Origin: Cyanobacteria bacterium REEB446 | GTDB taxonomy: Bacteria; Cyanobacteriota; Vampirovibrionia; LMEP-6097 | Assembly (NCBI GenBank): GCA_018970325.1 | Contig: JAGWWP010000018.1 | Span: 1 to 39,789 of the forward strand | DNA length: 39,789 bases | Reading direction: 5' to 3' | Shown here: positions 7,465 through 16,428 of the stretch, one piece after another | Layout: each line of letters starts with the position of its first letter | How positions within the stretch are numbered: position 1 is the first letter of the stretch | Program-made: the position numbers and the translations under genes | Notes under the pieces: generated by a model | The model's database searches: none | What the model was told of the DNA's origin: nothing | The model's input: only the letters and a program-made list of their open reading frames with translations

Positions 7465-8078
7465 ACTAAAACAGATGACATATCTGGTTCAATGCCAAAT
7501 TTAATAGCCTTAATCGCAGCTTGAGTTCTATCCACAACACCTAATTTCCCTAAAATGCTTCTCACATGAGTCTTGGTCGTAGCCAAGCTTATATACAATT
7601 CTTTTGAAATTTGAAAATTACTTTTACCACTAGCTACTAACTTTAATACTTCTAGCTCTCGATTTGATAAAGAAAAGTCTTTTAAAAACAGTTTATCTGT
7701 AAAGGCAGTCGAATCTCTCTCTCCATGATTAAATAATTTAGTTACTAATTCATTTGACATACAGATATTAGCAAAGAAACCCGAGTCTATACATTCCAAA
7801 ATTTCATGATAATTCTCATCGGCAGAGAAAAATAAAATCTTAATCGCTGGATTTATTTTCTTTACTAAACTTATTAGGCTTTTTAGACAGATACTATTCA
7901 TCATCCAGTTCACCATAAGCAACTCAGGTGAAGTTTCCTGAATAATTGACATTAAAATATCTCGATTATCAACTTCAGCCACCACCTCAACATTACCGTA
8001 AGATTGAAGATAAGACCTTATTCTTAAACGAACCTCTTCATTATCATCACAAACTACAGTTCTCATTCCCATACACAT
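7428..8078 (-). CDS. NarL/FixJ-family regulator with degenerate receiver domain
   Basis: The protein has 216 residues: an N-terminal receiver-like domain (about 5-120) and a C-terminal LuxR-type helix-turn-helix (about 140-190; LSNRELEVLKLVASGKSN, then ISKELYISLATTKTHV). The acidic pair is present (D11, D12) and Ser85 matches the conserved Thr/Ser. The phospho-acceptor Asp is replaced by Asn57 (ELLMVNWMM), and the conserved Lys near residue 105 is missing. It should therefore act without normal aspartyl phosphorylation. Start ATG 8078 is supported by a GAGGAG ribosome site. The last 12 residues (ending LINVQVQG) are encoded by the palindromic repeat and include a run of eight G. The gene is convergent with priA. 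Confidence 0.9.
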   Translation of the reverse strand: MCMGMRTVVCDDNEEVRLRIRSYLQSYGNVEVVAEVDNRDILMSIIQETSPELLMVNWMMNSICLKSLISLVKKINPAIKILFFSADENYHEILECIDSGFFANICMSNELVTKLFNHGERDSTAFTDKLFLKDFSLSNRELEVLKLVASGKSNFQISKELYISLATTKTHVRSILGKLGVVDRTQAAIKAIKFGIEPDMSSVLVRGGLINVQVQG

Positions 8079-8330
8079 ATCAGCTCTCCTCTTAGTCAGA
8101 TCTAAGACCTCTTCGTTTAGATCCGTGATTTACACACAAAATAAAATCAACACTATGTTAATTTTATATAATATCTAAACATTATATAAAATTTTAATAA
8201 AAATTAGACTTCTAATTAAAAATTCATTCCTCGGGACGATAGTTGAATATTTAAATTTCACCTAGAATTTAAAACATAGCAATGAGGCTATAAGAACAAG
8301 CAAACATATCTAATGGAGGAGGGTTTGCAT
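8079..8330. other. intergenic leader region
   Basis: An AT-rich gene-free stretch between the regulator (minus) and the small ORF (plus). It holds an imperfect hairpin GATCTAA/TTAGATC (8099-8123) just before the regulator's ribosome site, and several TATAAT-like boxes around 8166-8190. No single promoter stands out. Confidence 0.4.
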
Positions 8331-8414
8331 ATGTTACTTAAAGTTGGAAGGCACGTTATTACAGGGATCACAAAGGTTTTTATAGCCACATTGCACCAAT
8401 TCAAAACCTATTAA
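8331..8414 (+). CDS. candidate small protein, 27 residues
   Basis: ATG 8331 is preceded by the strongest Shine-Dalgarno in the window, GGAGGAGG (8315-8322), at 8-nt spacing; most neighbours lack one. The frame encodes about MLLKVGRHVITGITKVFIAT plus seven more residues and ends TAA 8412-8414. The peptide is basic and amphipathic or partly hydrophobic, with a possible short membrane-associating helix. It ends 16 nt before the rlmN start, so it could be a small protein in an rlmN operon or a leader peptide. No homologue is recognised. An in-frame ATG at 8313 would overlap the ribosome site and is less likely. Confidence 0.5.
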   Translation: MLLKVGRHVITGITKVFIATLHQFKTY

Positions 8415-8430
8415 TGATATTATTCATTCT

Positions 8431-9483
8431 GTGCCAGATGAATCTTTACTAAAAAATATTTTTGGCTTAGATTTAAGTGAGCTGGAGAGCTTATTTCTAG
8501 CTGAATCTATAGAAAAATTCAGAGCCAAGCAAGTTTTCAAATGGATTTATACTAAATCAGCTAGAACCTTTGAGGAGATGACTGATCTTTCAGCTAAAAT
8601 GCAAGCTGAGTTATCTGATAAATTCAGGATAGGCTCCCTAAGCTTAATCGAAAGACAGGTTAGCAGTGACGGTACTAAAAAGTATTTATTTAGCCTAAGC
8701 GATGGCAATTTAGTCGAATCAGTCTTAATGTGCTTTAGTGATAGAGACAGCCTAACAGCCTGCATTAGCAGCCAGATTGGCTGTGCAGTAAAATGTCCAT
8801 TCTGTTCCACTGGGACTTTAGGTTTTAGAAAAAATTTAACTAGTGATGAAATCATCGAACAGATACAGCTCATACAGAGTCTAGAAAAACTTAGAGTCTC
8901 TAATATAGTTTTTATGGGTCAAGGAGAGCCTTTAAATAATTATGACAGTGTTATAAAAGCTACTAGAGATTTAGGTTCACTTATCGGCATCGGTGCAAGA
9001 CACATAACTATTTCTACTAGCGGTGTTGTACCACAGATAGAAAAACTTGCAGATGAAGACCTGCAAGTAACCTTAGCTTTATCTCTGCACGATGCAGAGA
9101 ATGAAGGCCGTGACTACTTAGTACCTATCAACACTAAATGGAAAATAGCTGAATTAATGCAGTCTATGAAAAACTATGTTAAAAAAACTAACAGAAGAGT
9201 AACTATAGAATATGTTTTACTAAGAGGCTTAAATGATTCTAATGAAAAAGCTATAGCCCTAGGTAAGCTTTGTGTAGACTTACACTGTCATATAAATTTA
9301 ATCCCCTATAATCAAAGCTGCTCTGACAGCGAATTCCAAAGACCAAGCAATAACAGGATTCACTATTTCTCTGTGCTCGTAAAACAATATAGTAAAGGGA
9401 AAACTGTCATCGTGCGTAAAGAGAAAGGGCATGATATTAAAGCTGCCTGCGGGCAACTCGAGTCTTCATATAGATTATCTTAA
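8431..9483 (+). CDS. rlmN: 23S rRNA (adenine-2503-C2)/tRNA-37 methyltransferase RlmN
   Basis: A cytoplasmic radical SAM enzyme that methylates C2 of A2503 in 23S rRNA and A37 in some tRNAs. The 350-residue protein has the usual family length. The [4Fe-4S] motif is CAVKCPFC (Cys118, 122, 125), followed by GEPLNNYDSV, ITISTSGVVPQI, LALSLHDAE, and a C-terminal Cys in KAACGQLES, the family's second catalytic Cys. The start is GTG 8431. A TATTAT box ends 7 nt before it, as for several leaderless-looking genes here, although translation could also be coupled to the small ORF upstream. Confidence 0.96.
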   Translation: MPDESLLKNIFGLDLSELESLFLAESIEKFRAKQVFKWIYTKSARTFEEMTDLSAKMQAELSDKFRIGSLSLIERQVSSDGTKKYLFSLSDGNLVESVLMCFSDRDSLTACISSQIGCAVKCPFCSTGTLGFRKNLTSDEIIEQIQLIQSLEKLRVSNIVFMGQGEPLNNYDSVIKATRDLGSLIGIGARHITISTSGVVPQIEKLADEDLQVTLALSLHDAENEGRDYLVPINTKWKIAELMQSMKNYVKKTNRRVTIEYVLLRGLNDSNEKAIALGKLCVDLHCHINLIPYNQSCSDSEFQRPSNNRIHYFSVLVKQYSKGKTVIVRKEKGHDIKAACGQLESSYRLS

Positions 9484-9496
9484 GAGGATATCATTT

Positions 9497-10270
9497 ATGC
9501 AGCGACACATAAAAATATTTATAGTATTAATACTCTTATTCATTCTAGATTTGAACACTAAAGCTATGTTAATACCCAGCGCACTAGAAGAAAACACTGG
9601 AGTATCTGGTACCGTCTTCCCTAACGTTCCTGAACCTTTACATATAGATTTAGTGAGACCTTTAGGAGCTAAAAAAGGAGAGTTGGAGATTAATACACTA
9701 GGAGTTATTCGTCTCGGTGATAGTAATTTTAGTAGTAGCTGGGGACCAGAAATTGAATATGTCATTAAAGATGGCTTGGCTATTGAATTTGAGCTGCCTT
9801 TCGAGAATGAAAACTTAGAAGAGCTTAAATTAGCCTTTCAGGGAACTATTTCTCGTAGTAATGATAAAAAGTTTATTCACGGCTGGCAGAGCATACATAA
9901 AATGAAACTCAATGAAATCTACTCACAGCATGATTTAATGTATATCCATGCTTATCGAATAAATAAAAAATGGAGTACCATTTCACTAAGTGGCTTTAGG
10001 CAAAATCTTTTCAACAATGAATACTCAACAGGTTTAATTAACAATACTAGCTTCTTTAGACATATAAATAGTAAAACTAAACTAGGTCTTGAAACTAACT
10101 GGCGCTTAGATAAACTTGCACAAAAAGATAGCGAAAATATAATAGCAGTCATACCTCAAATACACAGAGAATTAGGTGAAAAATATAGTTTACAGCTAGG
10201 AACCGGATTCAGTCGTTACGAAGAAAGATTTAGACCACTTCTAGCTATGCGACTAATCTGGGAGTTATAA
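9497..10270 (+). CDS. predicted outer-membrane beta-barrel protein, unidentified
   Basis: I do not recognise a named family. From ATG 9497 (ribosome site AAGAGG, 9482-9487) the product has 257 residues. A signal peptide (MQRHIKIFIVLILLFILDLN, cleavage probably after TKA) is followed by alternating polar/hydrophobic strands such as IEYVIKDGLAIEFELPF, YSLQLGTGFSRY and a final strand FRPLLAMRLIWEL. The protein ends in a hydrophobic/aromatic strand, as outer-membrane barrels do. An open frame extends upstream into rlmN, but the signal peptide and ribosome site fix the start at 9497. It follows rlmN by 13 bp and its last 6 bp overlap the convergent flgE gene. Confidence 0.75.
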   Translation: MQRHIKIFIVLILLFILDLNTKAMLIPSALEENTGVSGTVFPNVPEPLHIDLVRPLGAKKGELEINTLGVIRLGDSNFSSSWGPEIEYVIKDGLAIEFELPFENENLEELKLAFQGTISRSNDKKFIHGWQSIHKMKLNEIYSQHDLMYIHAYRINKKWSTISLSGFRQNLFNNEYSTGLINNTSFFRHINSKTKLGLETNWRLDKLAQKDSENIIAVIPQIHRELGEKYSLQLGTGFSRYEERFRPLLAMRLIWEL

Positions 10271-11731
10271 ATTCATCAAAGCCTGCAAAAGCTCATCAGC
10301 AACAGTAACTACCCTAGCACTACCCTGCAAGCCTCTCTGGTAAGCTATCATCTTGGTCATTTCTTGAGCAATATCTACGTTAGAGTATTCAAGAGTGTTA
10401 GAAATAATTTGAGTCGATTCTAAATGAAGATTTTCATTAGTACTTGGTCCACCTATTACTTGAATAGCAGCCTCACCAGAATTCGCAGATGGACTGTAAT
10501 AACCTGCACCATTATTTATTAAGCCATCATAATTTCTGAAATTACCAACAAGTAAACGAGCGATTTCCATTCTACCAGTAGTACCACCACTCTCGATGCT
10601 CACAGTGCCATCTTGACCTATACTATATTTAGAAAGCTGTATTTCACTCTGTGGGTCTGGTGAATAGAATATAGGTGGTAATTTAACTGGTGCAATTAAA
10701 CCTTGCATATCTGCAGCTGTCATATATGGCAAATCATCTTCATCCAAGGTAATACTATTACCCACCTGAGTTTTAGGCGAACTAGCAGCTGAATCAAATG
10801 TTAATGAACTACCAATACCACTATTTTCATCATAATCAAAACCTGTAAAAACCTCACCCAATCTTACTATCTCAGGTTTCACTCTTAAACGCATTTGCAC
10901 TTCTTTACCAGCAGCGTTTTTTAGAACAAAAGTATTGCTTTTACTATCAAACCCAAAGCTAATACTAATTGTTTTAGAAAAAACATTGTCTGGTGTAGGT
11001 ATTTTACCGCTAGTATCCGTGAAACTAAATTCAAAAAGATCATTTTTTTGAGCAATCGTTAAAGTTCCGTCATTAATATCGATTGGAGAATCCACAAAAC
11101 CACTCCTAATACTTAATTCTGAAATCGCACTAGTATTGATAGAAGGAAAACCAACCCCGGTAGAGGTAGTAAAAGAAGGTGTAGTTGATATATCGATACT
11201 TGATCCTATCGTTTGATCAGATAGATATGTTACAGATTTATAATCAGGGTTATTTATAGACGTCATTTCATTTGTAGTCCCATTGTAGAACATAGCTCCC
11301 ATAACGAATTGCCCAGCACTATTAACTAAATTCCCATCTGCGTCTATATCAAAAGTACCATCACGAGTATAAACGAATTCATTCCTTGCATTATCTGTAA
11401 CATTACTAGTTGGACTTACAACAAAAAAACCTCGCCCTTGTAATGCTAAATTTGCAGTATCCCCCACTTGCCTGAGACTACCTTGCGAAAATGTCGTGCT
11501 AACAGAATCAGCTAAAGTACCAGAACCAAAAACCTTACTATTCACTCCACCAGAAGAAGCAGTAGCAGCTCCTCCTAAACTACTCACATTCGAAATACCA
11601 CTTGCAAAGCCAATACTTGACTTCTTAAAAGCGATACTATTTACATTAGCTATATTATTGGTAGTAAGATTAATTGCTTTTTGATGAGCAGCGATTCCTT
11701 GCCTACCAATAAACATTGAAGATAGGGACAT
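10265..11731 (-). CDS. flgE: flagellar hook protein FlgE
   Basis: The extracellular hook subunit that joins the basal body rod to the filament, exported by the flagellar type III apparatus. The 488-residue protein has the conserved N-terminal rod/hook motif (SLSSMFIGRQGIAAHQKAIN, then TTNNIANVNSIAFKKS), the FSQGSLRQVGDTANLALQGR segment with GFFVV after it, a variable middle, and the C-terminal motif NVDIAQEMTKMIAYQRGLQG followed by VVTVADELLQALMNL. Length and both termini fit FlgE better than the shorter FlgF/FlgG rod proteins. The start is ATG 11731. It stands apart from the other flagellar genes of the window, with gltB divergent to it. Confidence 0.88.
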   Translation of the reverse strand: MSLSSMFIGRQGIAAHQKAINLTTNNIANVNSIAFKKSSIGFASGISNVSSLGGAATASSGGVNSKVFGSGTLADSVSTTFSQGSLRQVGDTANLALQGRGFFVVSPTSNVTDNARNEFVYTRDGTFDIDADGNLVNSAGQFVMGAMFYNGTTNEMTSINNPDYKSVTYLSDQTIGSSIDISTTPSFTTSTGVGFPSINTSAISELSIRSGFVDSPIDINDGTLTIAQKNDLFEFSFTDTSGKIPTPDNVFSKTISISFGFDSKSNTFVLKNAAGKEVQMRLRVKPEIVRLGEVFTGFDYDENSGIGSSLTFDSAASSPKTQVGNSITLDEDDLPYMTAADMQGLIAPVKLPPIFYSPDPQSEIQLSKYSIGQDGTVSIESGGTTGRMEIARLLVGNFRNYDGLINNGAGYYSPSANSGEAAIQVIGGPSTNENLHLESTQIISNTLEYSNVDIAQEMTKMIAYQRGLQGSARVVTVADELLQALMNL

Positions 11732-11822
11732 AGTTAAATCAGTTATTCTCCATATTTAACTATTAATCCATAACTTGAATTAAGTATTTATACAGGAAAA
11801 CCTAGACTATTTACATGATCCT

Positions 11823-11857
11823 CATGTGACTGTTGCACAATATGCAACAGTCACATG
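11823..11857. repeat. perfect 15-bp hairpin before gltB, minimal palindromic repeat
   Basis: CATGTGACTGTTGCA (11823-11837) pairs without mismatch with TGCAACAGTCACATG (11843-11857) around a 5-nt loop. The arms resemble the terminal arms of the complete copy in gltD (ACATGACTGCTG...CAGCAGTCATGT) with the interior gone. It lies 23 nt before the preferred gltB start, so it would be in the gltB leader, if not upstream of the transcription start. Confidence 0.8.
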
Positions 11858-11880
11858 AAATTAGGATAGAATTTAGAGAG

Positions 11881-14800
11881 ATGAATTTAGCCAATATTAC
11901 TGATGATTTTCACTTTGATAGCTGTGGCTTCGGTCTTATCGCTAATTTAGAAGGTATTTTTTCACATGAAATCTTAGCTAAATCACTGACTGGCTTAGCA
12001 AGATTATCACATAGAGGCACTAAAGCTAAGGACGGAAAATCCGCTGATGGCTGCGGGGTTCTTTTTAATATTGATAAAGAATTTTTCAGAAAACTAGTTA
12101 AGCAAGAGAGTTCTATTGATATTAATTTTAAAGCTATAGCAGTAGTCTTTCTAAATCAAGAGACTAAACTCAATGATTTTCAAAAAACTTTTACAGATGA
12201 GCTAGAGAAAAAAAAAATTCAACTAATGCACACAAGAGCTGTTCCATATGACGCAAGCGTACTTGGACAAAGAGCATTAGAAACACTGCCTCAGATTTAT
12301 CAATTTTTTATTAGCGCAGAACATGAGGCGGACGAGCAGTCCCCTGATGAGAAAAATGTATTAAGAAAACTCTATATTGCAAAAAGACTTACTGAAAGTA
12401 AAATCCCCTGTCATTTCGCTAGCCTCTCCACTAAAATGATCTCCTATAAAGGCATGCTTACGCCTGAAAACTTAGGTAATTTCTACCCTGATCTTAAACA
12501 GACTGAACTAACTACTTCTAATTGTCTATTTCACCAAAGATTTTCGACTAATACTTTCCCTGAGTGGCATTTAGTACAACCCTTTAATCACTTGGCTCAC
12601 AATGGGGAGATAAATACTATTGAAGGTAACAGAAACTGGGCTCAAGCTAAGAGAAAGATGTATTATTCAGAACCCTTACGTGAATTACAGTCTTTAAAAT
12701 CATTAATTCATATGCAAGGCTCTGATTCTAAAAGCATGGATTCTATGCTTGAATTACTTTTAGCTGGTGGCTTTGATTTATTAACCAGCACTAAAATCCT
12801 TGTTCCACCAGCATATGAAGGAAATCCTAAATTAGATAAAAAACTAAGGTCGATGTATGAATATTTTTCATTATTTATAGAGCCTTGGGATGGACCCTCG
12901 GCTATAGCTTCTATTGATGAGGAGTACGCTATCTGTAATATAGACAGAAACGGTCTTAGACCAGCTCGCTACGTTCTGACAAATAAAGATGAATTCTGCA
13001 TAGCCTCTGAACTAGGTGTAGTAGATTATAAAGCTGATGAAATAATTTTAAAAGGCAAGCTAGGAGCTGGTGAAAGCATCGCTATAGATTTAAAAACAGG
13101 TTTAATACTTTTTGATAAAGATATTAGTGATTTAGTTTCATCTAAATATGATTACGTAGCTTTAATAGAAAGCAGTCGGGAAACCGTAAATCAAGATTTT
13201 TCTTTAGTCAAAGAAGAAATAAATTTCGATGAAAAACTTCTAAAAATTTATTACAAGTATAACCAAATCAGCTTAGAGGAGCTGAATATAGTTTACACAG
13301 CACTGTCAAATAACGCTCAAGAAGCATTATCCTCAATGGGAGACGATAGTTGCATTGCGGTACTTTCTAGACACAAGCGAAATCTATTTGATTACTTCAG
13401 ACAGAGATTCGCTCAAGTAACTAATCCACCGATAGATTCAATTAGAGAAAAAAATGTAATGTGTTTAAACACCTATATTGGTGCTATCGGCAATATATTT
13501 GAGGATTTTGCAGAAGGTCAAAAAAGAATAAAACTCTTATCACCAGTGCTTTCCCAAATCAACTATATTAAAATCCTTAGCAATTACGATCAGAACTCCA
13601 TCCAGGAAATAGACTTAAACATCCCATTTACAAAAGATTTAAAGACCGCACTCTTAGAGATTAAAGAGAGCATTTTAAATAATCTCAGTAAAAATAAAAA
13701 CCTAATTATACTCAGCGATAAAGATATAAAAGAAAATCACTACCAGCTACATCCGCTCATGGCGACAGCTTTTATAAACTATTTTTTAATCACTGAAGAA
13801 CTAAGAGCTAAAGTAAATATCATCGTCGTTACTGGTGAAGCTAAAGATCCTCATCATTTCGCTTGCTTAATAGCCTTCGGTGCTACACTGATTTACCCTT
13901 ATTTAAGTTATCAAGCGATTAATCAAATACACTTTGATAAAAGCTTAGATGAAAAAGAGCAACTCTGCCGTAATTATCAAACAGGGATAGAGAATGGCAT
14001 ATTGAAGATTTTATCGAAGATGGGCATCTCCACTATAAATAGCTATAGGGGTTCAGGTCTCTTCGACATTCTTGGCTTAGATCAAGATTTTCTTGATTTC
14101 TGTTTTAATGGAAAACAAACAGTGATAGGTGGATTATCAATCCCAGACTATGAAAAAGAATTAAGAGAACTAGCAAAAGAAGCTTGGGATGAGAGTAAAG
14201 AAATAAATTGTGGCGGAATAATAAAATACTTACCGAACGCTGAAGAGCATGGTTTTACACCACCAAGCATATTAAAACTACAGGAAGCCGTGAAGAATGA
14301 TGATTATGGAGCTTATAAAGAATTCTCTAATTTAATTACAAATCGAGAATATCTCTGCATCAGGGATCTTTTTGATATCAAAAGTGATAGAGAGCCGATC
14401 TCAATAGAAGATGTGGAAAGTAGAGAGAGCATTATTAAAAGATTTTCTATTTCTGCGATGTCACTAGGAGCTATATCACCAGAAGCACACAGTGCCTTAG
14501 CTGAGGCTATGAATATACTCGGTGCTAGATCTAATTCTGGTGAGGGTGGCGAAGATATTAAACGAATAGAAACTAATAGTCATTCTAAAATAAAACAGAT
14601 AGCCTCTGGCAGATTCGGTGTCACAGCTGAATATCTTATAAATGCTGAAATTATTCAGATAAAAATCGCTCAAGGAGCGAAACCTGGAGAAGGTGGTCAA
14701 TTACCAGGTTTTAAAGTTAACGCTATGATAGCGAAACTAAGACATAGTAAAGAAGGAACTACTCTAATATCGCCTCCACCACATCATGATATTTATTCGA

Positions 14801-16428
14801 TAGAAGATTTAGCCCAGCTAATTTATGATCTAAAGGAGATTAATCCTAGTGCCGAGATATCAGTTAAATTAGTTTCTTCATTAGGAGTAGCTACTGTAGC
14901 CCTAGGAGCCTGCAAAGCTAATGCTGATGCTATTACCATAGCTGGAGCAGATGGTGGCACTGGTGCTAGCCCGCTTAGCTCCATTCGCTATGCTGGTTTC
15001 CCTTGGGAAATAGGTTTACTATTGACCCATAAATTACTACTTGAAAATAATTATCGAGATGATATTAGCCTACAAGTTGATGGTGGTCTTAAAAACGGCT
15101 TGGACATTATTAAAGCGGCTTTGATGGGTGCTAATATATTTGGTTTTGGCACCAGTGCTTTAATAACACTCGGCTGTAAATATCTCAGAATCTGCCATTT
15201 AAACAACTGCGCTACCGGAGTCGCTACTCAAAACGAGCTTCTGCGTAAAGAACATTTCCGTGGACTCAGTGAGTACGTAATCAGCTATATGAATTTTATC
15301 GCAGAAGAAATCAGAGAATATCTTGCTTATTTAGGTTACCAGAATCTAAATGAGCTTATCGGCAGGCAGGATTTACTAGAGCGAAAAACATCTAAAACCT
15401 CTAAGCAAGCCAATTTAGATTTTTCTCAGTTGTTTATAAATTTAAACACTAAAACAGCAGACCCTAAAAATCCAGCTCAGGCAGAGAATGGAGTCACCCA
15501 GCGGTCTCTTATTTACAGAGAAAGCGAGAAAAAGCATATTCACATAAACAATGGAAACTATCTCAGCAAGAAGATCATAAATGATTACAAAATAAATCAA
15601 CTGAAAGATATTTATAAAATATCAAATGCAGACCGCTCAATAGGAACAGCTTTATCTGCTTTTATCATTGAAAATGAAAGTATTTCTGATGAAACGAAAA
15701 TCCTGAAAAAATCTGAGATGCAAACCCAGATCAACTTAAAAGGTGTTGCAGGCCAAAGTTTCGGGGCATTTTCAATAGAGAGATTAACACTAAACCTCGA
15801 AGGAGCTGCAAATGACTATGTCGGCAAAGGTCTTTCGGGCGGAACTATCATAATTAGAACTCCTGAAGATAGAGCTTTTATAGCAAGAAACAGCGTGATC
15901 ATGGGAAATACCTGTCTCTATGGTGCCACTTCTGGAAAGCTTTTCGCAGAAGGACTCGCGGGAGAAAGATTTGGGATTAGAAATTCTGGAGCTACAGCAG
16001 TAATAGAAGGGGCCGGGGACTATGCCTGTGAATATATGACGGGTGGCACAGTAGTTATACTTGGCAGCTGTGGCATAGAAATAGGAGCTGGAATGACTGG
16101 TGGTCTAGCTTTTATTTTCGATCCTGAGTTTAAATTAGCGAATAGAATAAATGCTAAATCAGTAAAATTCAGTTACCTAAAAGATTTAAATGAGACTCTT
16201 ATCAGCGAAAACGCAGAAATTAAAGTTCAGGAGCAGTCTGATGAAATATCAGATTATCTAAAATCACTTATAGAAGAACATGCGAAGCTCACTAATAGTA
16301 GTTGGGCTAAGCATATAATTTCGCACTATAATGAATTAAAAGATTCTTTCGCTTTAGTTTACTGCTTAGATTCTAAAATAGAGGAGTTATTTATTGATGG
16401 ACAATTATCACTTTCTAAACTCCACTAG
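11881..16428 (+). CDS. gltB: glutamate synthase large subunit (GOGAT alpha)
   Basis: Converts glutamine plus 2-oxoglutarate to two glutamates with electrons from GltD; cytoplasmic. From ATG 11881 the protein has 1515 residues. A short propeptide ends before Cys15 (DSCGFGLIANLEG), the N-terminal nucleophile of the glutaminase domain. The FMN/synthase part contains ISAMSLGAISPEAHSALAEA, RSNSGEGGED, KPGEGGQLPG and GADGGTGASP. The 3Fe-4S cysteines are CKYLRICHLNNC (around residue 1098). The C-terminal beta-helix has repeated G..GGT segments. An upstream TTG (11833) in frame would start inside the hairpin and leave an unusually long propeptide. Three palindromic-repeat derivatives are embedded (around residues 147, 1201 and 1443), all outside catalytic motifs. 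gltD overlaps its end. Confidence 0.97.
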   Translation: MNLANITDDFHFDSCGFGLIANLEGIFSHEILAKSLTGLARLSHRGTKAKDGKSADGCGVLFNIDKEFFRKLVKQESSIDINFKAIAVVFLNQETKLNDFQKTFTDELEKKKIQLMHTRAVPYDASVLGQRALETLPQIYQFFISAEHEADEQSPDEKNVLRKLYIAKRLTESKIPCHFASLSTKMISYKGMLTPENLGNFYPDLKQTELTTSNCLFHQRFSTNTFPEWHLVQPFNHLAHNGEINTIEGNRNWAQAKRKMYYSEPLRELQSLKSLIHMQGSDSKSMDSMLELLLAGGFDLLTSTKILVPPAYEGNPKLDKKLRSMYEYFSLFIEPWDGPSAIASIDEEYAICNIDRNGLRPARYVLTNKDEFCIASELGVVDYKADEIILKGKLGAGESIAIDLKTGLILFDKDISDLVSSKYDYVALIESSRETVNQDFSLVKEEINFDEKLLKIYYKYNQISLEELNIVYTALSNNAQEALSSMGDDSCIAVLSRHKRNLFDYFRQRFAQVTNPPIDSIREKNVMCLNTYIGAIGNIFEDFAEGQKRIKLLSPVLSQINYIKILSNYDQNSIQEIDLNIPFTKDLKTALLEIKESILNNLSKNKNLIILSDKDIKENHYQLHPLMATAFINYFLITEELRAKVNIIVVTGEAKDPHHFACLIAFGATLIYPYLSYQAINQIHFDKSLDEKEQLCRNYQTGIENGILKILSKMGISTINSYRGSGLFDILGLDQDFLDFCFNGKQTVIGGLSIPDYEKELRELAKEAWDESKEINCGGIIKYLPNAEEHGFTPPSILKLQEAVKNDDYGAYKEFSNLITNREYLCIRDLFDIKSDREPISIEDVESRESIIKRFSISAMSLGAISPEAHSALAEAMNILGARSNSGEGGEDIKRIETNSHSKIKQIASGRFGVTAEYLINAEIIQIKIAQGAKPGEGGQLPGFKVNAMIAKLRHSKEGTTLISPPPHHDIYSIEDLAQLIYDLKEINPSAEISVKLVSSLGVATVALGACKANADAITIAGADGGTGASPLSSIRYAGFPWEIGLLLTHKLLLENNYRDDISLQVDGGLKNGLDIIKAALMGANIFGFGTSALITLGCKYLRICHLNNCATGVATQNELLRKEHFRGLSEYVISYMNFIAEEIREYLAYLGYQNLNELIGRQDLLERKTSKTSKQANLDFSQLFINLNTKTADPKNPAQAENGVTQRSLIYRESEKKHIHINNGNYLSKKIINDYKINQLKDIYKISNADRSIGTALSAFIIENESISDETKILKKSEMQTQINLKGVAGQSFGAFSIERLTLNLEGAANDYVGKGLSGGTIIIRTPEDRAFIARNSVIMGNTCLYGATSGKLFAEGLAGERFGIRNSGATAVIEGAGDYACEYMTGGTVVILGSCGIEIGAGMTGGLAFIFDPEFKLANRINAKSVKFSYLKDLNETLISENAEIKVQEQSDEISDYLKSLIEEHAKLTNSSWAKHIISHYNELKDSFALVYCLDSKIEELFIDGQLSLSKLH
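12321..12344 (+). repeat. probable decayed palindromic-repeat copy inside gltB (copy 1)
   Basis: ACATGAGGCGGACGAGCAGT matches the right half of the element with an internal deletion, and encodes EHEADEQS in the same frame as HEDDE..QQS in gltD. It lies in a linker of the glutaminase domain that varies between GltB proteins. Confidence 0.5.
15459..15508 (+). repeat. shortened palindromic-repeat copy inside gltB (copy 2)
   Basis: GCAGAGAATGGAGT....CAGCGGTCTC (15481-15508) matches the right end of the copy before apt (GCAGAAAATGGAGT....CAGCGGTCTC). AGACC at 15459-15463 can pair with GGTCT at 15503-15507. It encodes AENGVTQRS in the shared frame. Confidence 0.72.
16205..16241 (+). repeat. shortened palindromic-repeat copy inside gltB (copy 3)
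   Basis: GCGAAAACGCAGAAATTAAA followed by GTT....AGCAGTC matches the right end of the copy in gltD with few differences. It encodes SENAEIKVQEQS near the GltB C-terminus, in the shared frame. Confidence 0.82.

Noticed and set aside
8547-8873. 108-residue frame opposite rlmN, and similar long frames opposite flgE, gltB, rimK, the ATPase gene, ddl and the subtilase
   Set aside because: Antisense shadows of clearly conserved genes with no supporting signals.
9097-9125. HDAENEGRD in rlmN as a repeat-derived peptide
   Set aside because: It aligns without a gap to the conserved SLHA.NDELRD segment of RlmN.
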